The notes beneath the pieces are model-generated. The model was not told where the DNA came from, did no database searches, and saw only the letters and a list, made by a program, of their open reading frames with translations. From the NCBI GenBank assembly GCA_016199015.1, contig JACQHN010000480.1:1-7317 (forward strand): a DNA stretch of 7,317 bases, given 5' to 3'. The stretch is from Nitrospira defluvii (lineage in GTDB: Bacteria > Nitrospirota > Nitrospiria > Nitrospirales > Nitrospiraceae). Below are positions 5,697 to 7,317 of the stretch, piece after piece; position 1 is the first letter of the stretch, and every line of letters starts with the position of its first letter. The translations under genes were made by a program, and so were the position numbers.

Positions 5697-6536
5697 TTAA
5701 GTCGCGCTGAGATTATTCACAGCCGGAGGGAGGAGGGCACCGAGCTCGTCAGGACGGAGGGCGCGATACTTCGATGACCCTGGCCCATTGCGTTCCAGCA
5801 AAACACATTCCAAAGACTTCTCTGCGACGGTCTGCCGCACATGCCCTAGCAAAACGGCTTTGTCCGGCATGATCGCAGCTGCCTCGTCGGACTTTTCCGC
5901 TGAAGTAGGCACGGAAGAAGACTCACCCTCGGTTGCCTCCCGAGAAATTTGAGCCAAGGACCCCACCGCCCAGGCGCAGAGGGCGATTTCAACAGCCTGT
6001 GTCAACGGGGCCTGCGAAAATCCCGGTTGAGATTCGAGATAGCGGCCCATCCGAGCTTGAACTGCGGACGTTGCTCCCAATGCCGCCCAACGACGGCTTT
6101 CCTCAAAGGTTCCGTCATAGTTGATCGTCAGGAACATGTCTCGCTCGGGCTTCACGCCCAATTCCGCCAGCAAGACTTTGGCGATGAACGGGGCTTTGTA
6201 AATCTCTTCGAACGCCTGCTTGATGGTCGGAGCCAACCCATACTTCATCAACCGCGCACCCGTGACATCGGACGGCGACCGATTGAATCCCTCGACATGC
6301 GCCATCTCGAGTAGGGAAAAGCGTAACTTCTCCAGATCAGCCGGGTGCCCCATCCCGCCGAGAGCGATGCGATCGTAGATCTCGTAGAGCTTGGGAGTGC
6401 CGCGACTGACGGTGAGCAGCAGAATGCCGTCGACATAGGCCAACGCGACGACCGGCGCGCCTTTCGTAAATTGTTCATCGAGGTATTGCCGTCGATTGCC
6501 GACCGCCTCGACCCACCGATATGGTTCCTCATACAT
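5697..6536 (-). CDS. prcA: Proteasome subunit alpha
   Basis: A 279-residue alpha subunit that forms the outer heptameric rings of the bacterial 20S proteasome, gates entry and docks the ATPase ring. Recognisable parts: an N-terminal helix (about 5-22), VVALAY (29-34), KLYEIYDRIALGGMGHPADLE (49-69), DVTGARLMK (90-98) and LLAELG (122-127) before the strand TINYDGTFEE. It lacks the catalytic Thr of beta subunits. Mycobacterial PrcA is about 248 residues; the extra length here is mostly a Ser/Glu/Ala-rich stretch at about 200-226, probably a surface loop. ATG 6536 is supported by AAGGTG 7 nt upstream. The gene lies 61 bp after prcB and 2 bp before pafA, all on the minus strand. Confidence 0.93.
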   Translation of the reverse strand: MYEEPYRWVEAVGNRRQYLDEQFTKGAPVVALAYVDGILLLTVSRGTPKLYEIYDRIALGGMGHPADLEKLRFSLLEMAHVEGFNRSPSDVTGARLMKYGLAPTIKQAFEEIYKAPFIAKVLLAELGVKPERDMFLTINYDGTFEESRRWAALGATSAVQARMGRYLESQPGFSQAPLTQAVEIALCAWAVGSLAQISREATEGESSSVPTSAEKSDEAAAIMPDKAVLLGHVRQTVAEKSLECVLLERNGPGSSKYRALRPDELGALLPPAVNNLSAT

Positions 6537-6597
6537 AACGTGTCACCTTCAGCATGTGGTCAATAACCTCGCCTTCAGTTCTGCGAGAGACGGAACA

Positions 6598-7317
6598 CTA
6601 GACCCCGCGAACCACTTCCGCCTCATACAATCGTTTCAAATTATCACCTGCGATAGTCTGCACACCCGCTGCCGTAATGAGCTTGATGACCGGATACAGA
6701 TTCAGTTCCCGATTCACACCGCCGGTCGCCGAATCGAATTCCGCCGCACTCGTGAGCAGCCGGAGCGCCTGGATTGTCGCCTCCTCTTCGGGAAGCGTCG
6801 CCAAGGGTTGCGGCCCCCAGGTATTCACATAATGGAGAATGCCGCGAATCGTCGGCGAGCCGGAACCGGATACGGCATACTCCACCGCCTCGAACTCAGC
6901 GCCCAGAATATCGTAGAAGTAAATCTTCGCCGCGCCCTGTTCATGGTCGTACCCGGCAAAAACGGGCACCACGGCACCCGTCCCGGCCAGCGCCGCCGGC
7001 ACATTCTCCTTGAGCAGCTTGGAGACGGCACGAAGCTTCCCCTCAAAACTCAGCTCTTGCAGTTGCGTACGGCGATAATATTTGAAGGAGTGCTCCAGCA
7101 CGCGCACCATCTCATAGGCGGTTGCCGGCACCCCTGCGATGGCCATGACACTGTGACGATCGATCTCCAAAACTTTATCGGTTCGGTCGTACATCACCAT
7201 GTTACCCGCCGTGGCCCGGCGATCACCGGCGACCAGCACGCCATCCCGATACTTCAGGGCCAAGATAGTCGTGGCATTTGGAATGTCCATCCCGGTCGCG
7301 CCCGCAACAGGGTTTCC
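6598..7317 (-). CDS. prcB: Proteasome subunit beta, 5' end beyond window
   Basis: The beta subunit carries the proteolytic sites of the 20S core and is made as a proprotein that cleaves itself before Thr1. The mature start is visible as TTILALKY, with Thr1 encoded at 7270-7272. The catalytic set is complete at canonical spacing: Thr1, Asp17 and Arg19 (in AGDRRAT), and Lys33. Further conserved parts are GIAG-like AIAGVP, VFAGYD, SGSGSP and FDSATGG. An ATG at 7290 would leave only six residues before Thr1 and has no ribosome binding site. The frame stays open for nine more codons to the right edge, so the true start and most of the propeptide, about 57 residues in M. tuberculosis, probably lie outside. 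prcA follows after 61 bp. Confidence 0.93.
   Translation of the reverse strand, partial: GNPVAGATGMDIPNATTILALKYRDGVLVAGDRRATAGNMVMYDRTDKVLEIDRHSVMAIAGVPATAYEMVRVLEHSFKYYRRTQLQELSFEGKLRAVSKLLKENVPAALAGTGAVVPVFAGYDHEQGAAKIYFYDILGAEFEAVEYAVSGSGSPTIRGILHYVNTWGPQPLATLPEEEATIQALRLLTSAAEFDSATGGVNRELNLYPVIKLITAAGVQTIAGDNLKRLYEAEVVRGV

Noticed and set aside
1..7317. tRNA, rRNA, CRISPR array, insertion sequence, or a Pup/UBact tag gene
   Set aside because: I saw no cloverleaf, rRNA segment, regular repeat-spacer array or transposase motif. No short frame ending in GGE or GGQ was found next to the proteasome genes within the window.

Overview
The window most likely comes from a Gram-negative bacterium of the Nitrospirota (Nitrospira-like). 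The reasons are a moderately high GC content, a 20S proteasome gene pair directly followed by a PafA-type ligase gene, and envelope genes (a lipobox lipoprotein and a signal-peptide-bearing, probably beta-stranded protein) that imply an outer membrane. Actinobacteria also carry the Pup-proteasome genes but would not be expected to have this envelope pair. The assignment is inference from gene content.

Left part (1-1555, minus strand): one long reading frame starts at 1555 behind a strong ribosome binding site and runs off the left edge, so 518 codons are visible with no stop. It appears to encode two PilZ-type domains followed by an alpha/beta-hydrolase domain that resembles the LuxD acyl-transferase/thioesterase family. 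It is the least expected gene in the window and is easily missed because its stop codon lies outside.

Middle-left (1556-2879): a 292-bp intergenic stretch carries imperfect tandem repeats and a short inverted repeat upstream of the PilZ gene. Next is a broken NarL/FixJ-type response regulator gene on the minus strand (1848-2473), with a one-base frameshift and a degenerate receiver N-terminus. Then come about 400 bp with no convincing gene but with small palindromes.

Middle (2880-4195, plus strand): two overlapping genes (ATGA overlap) encode a small BamE-like lipoprotein and a 306-residue exported protein built from two copies of a roughly 93-residue unit.

Right part (4204-7317, minus strand): prcB (5' end beyond the window), prcA and pafA lie in that transcription order and form the end of a bacterial proteasome operon. 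PrcB and PrcA would build the 20S core, and PafA would ligate a Pup- or UBact-type tag to lysines of substrates. The tag, Dop and the ATPase are not in the window; they would be expected upstream of prcB, beyond the right edge. pafA and the exported-protein gene converge with only 8 bp between their stop codons.
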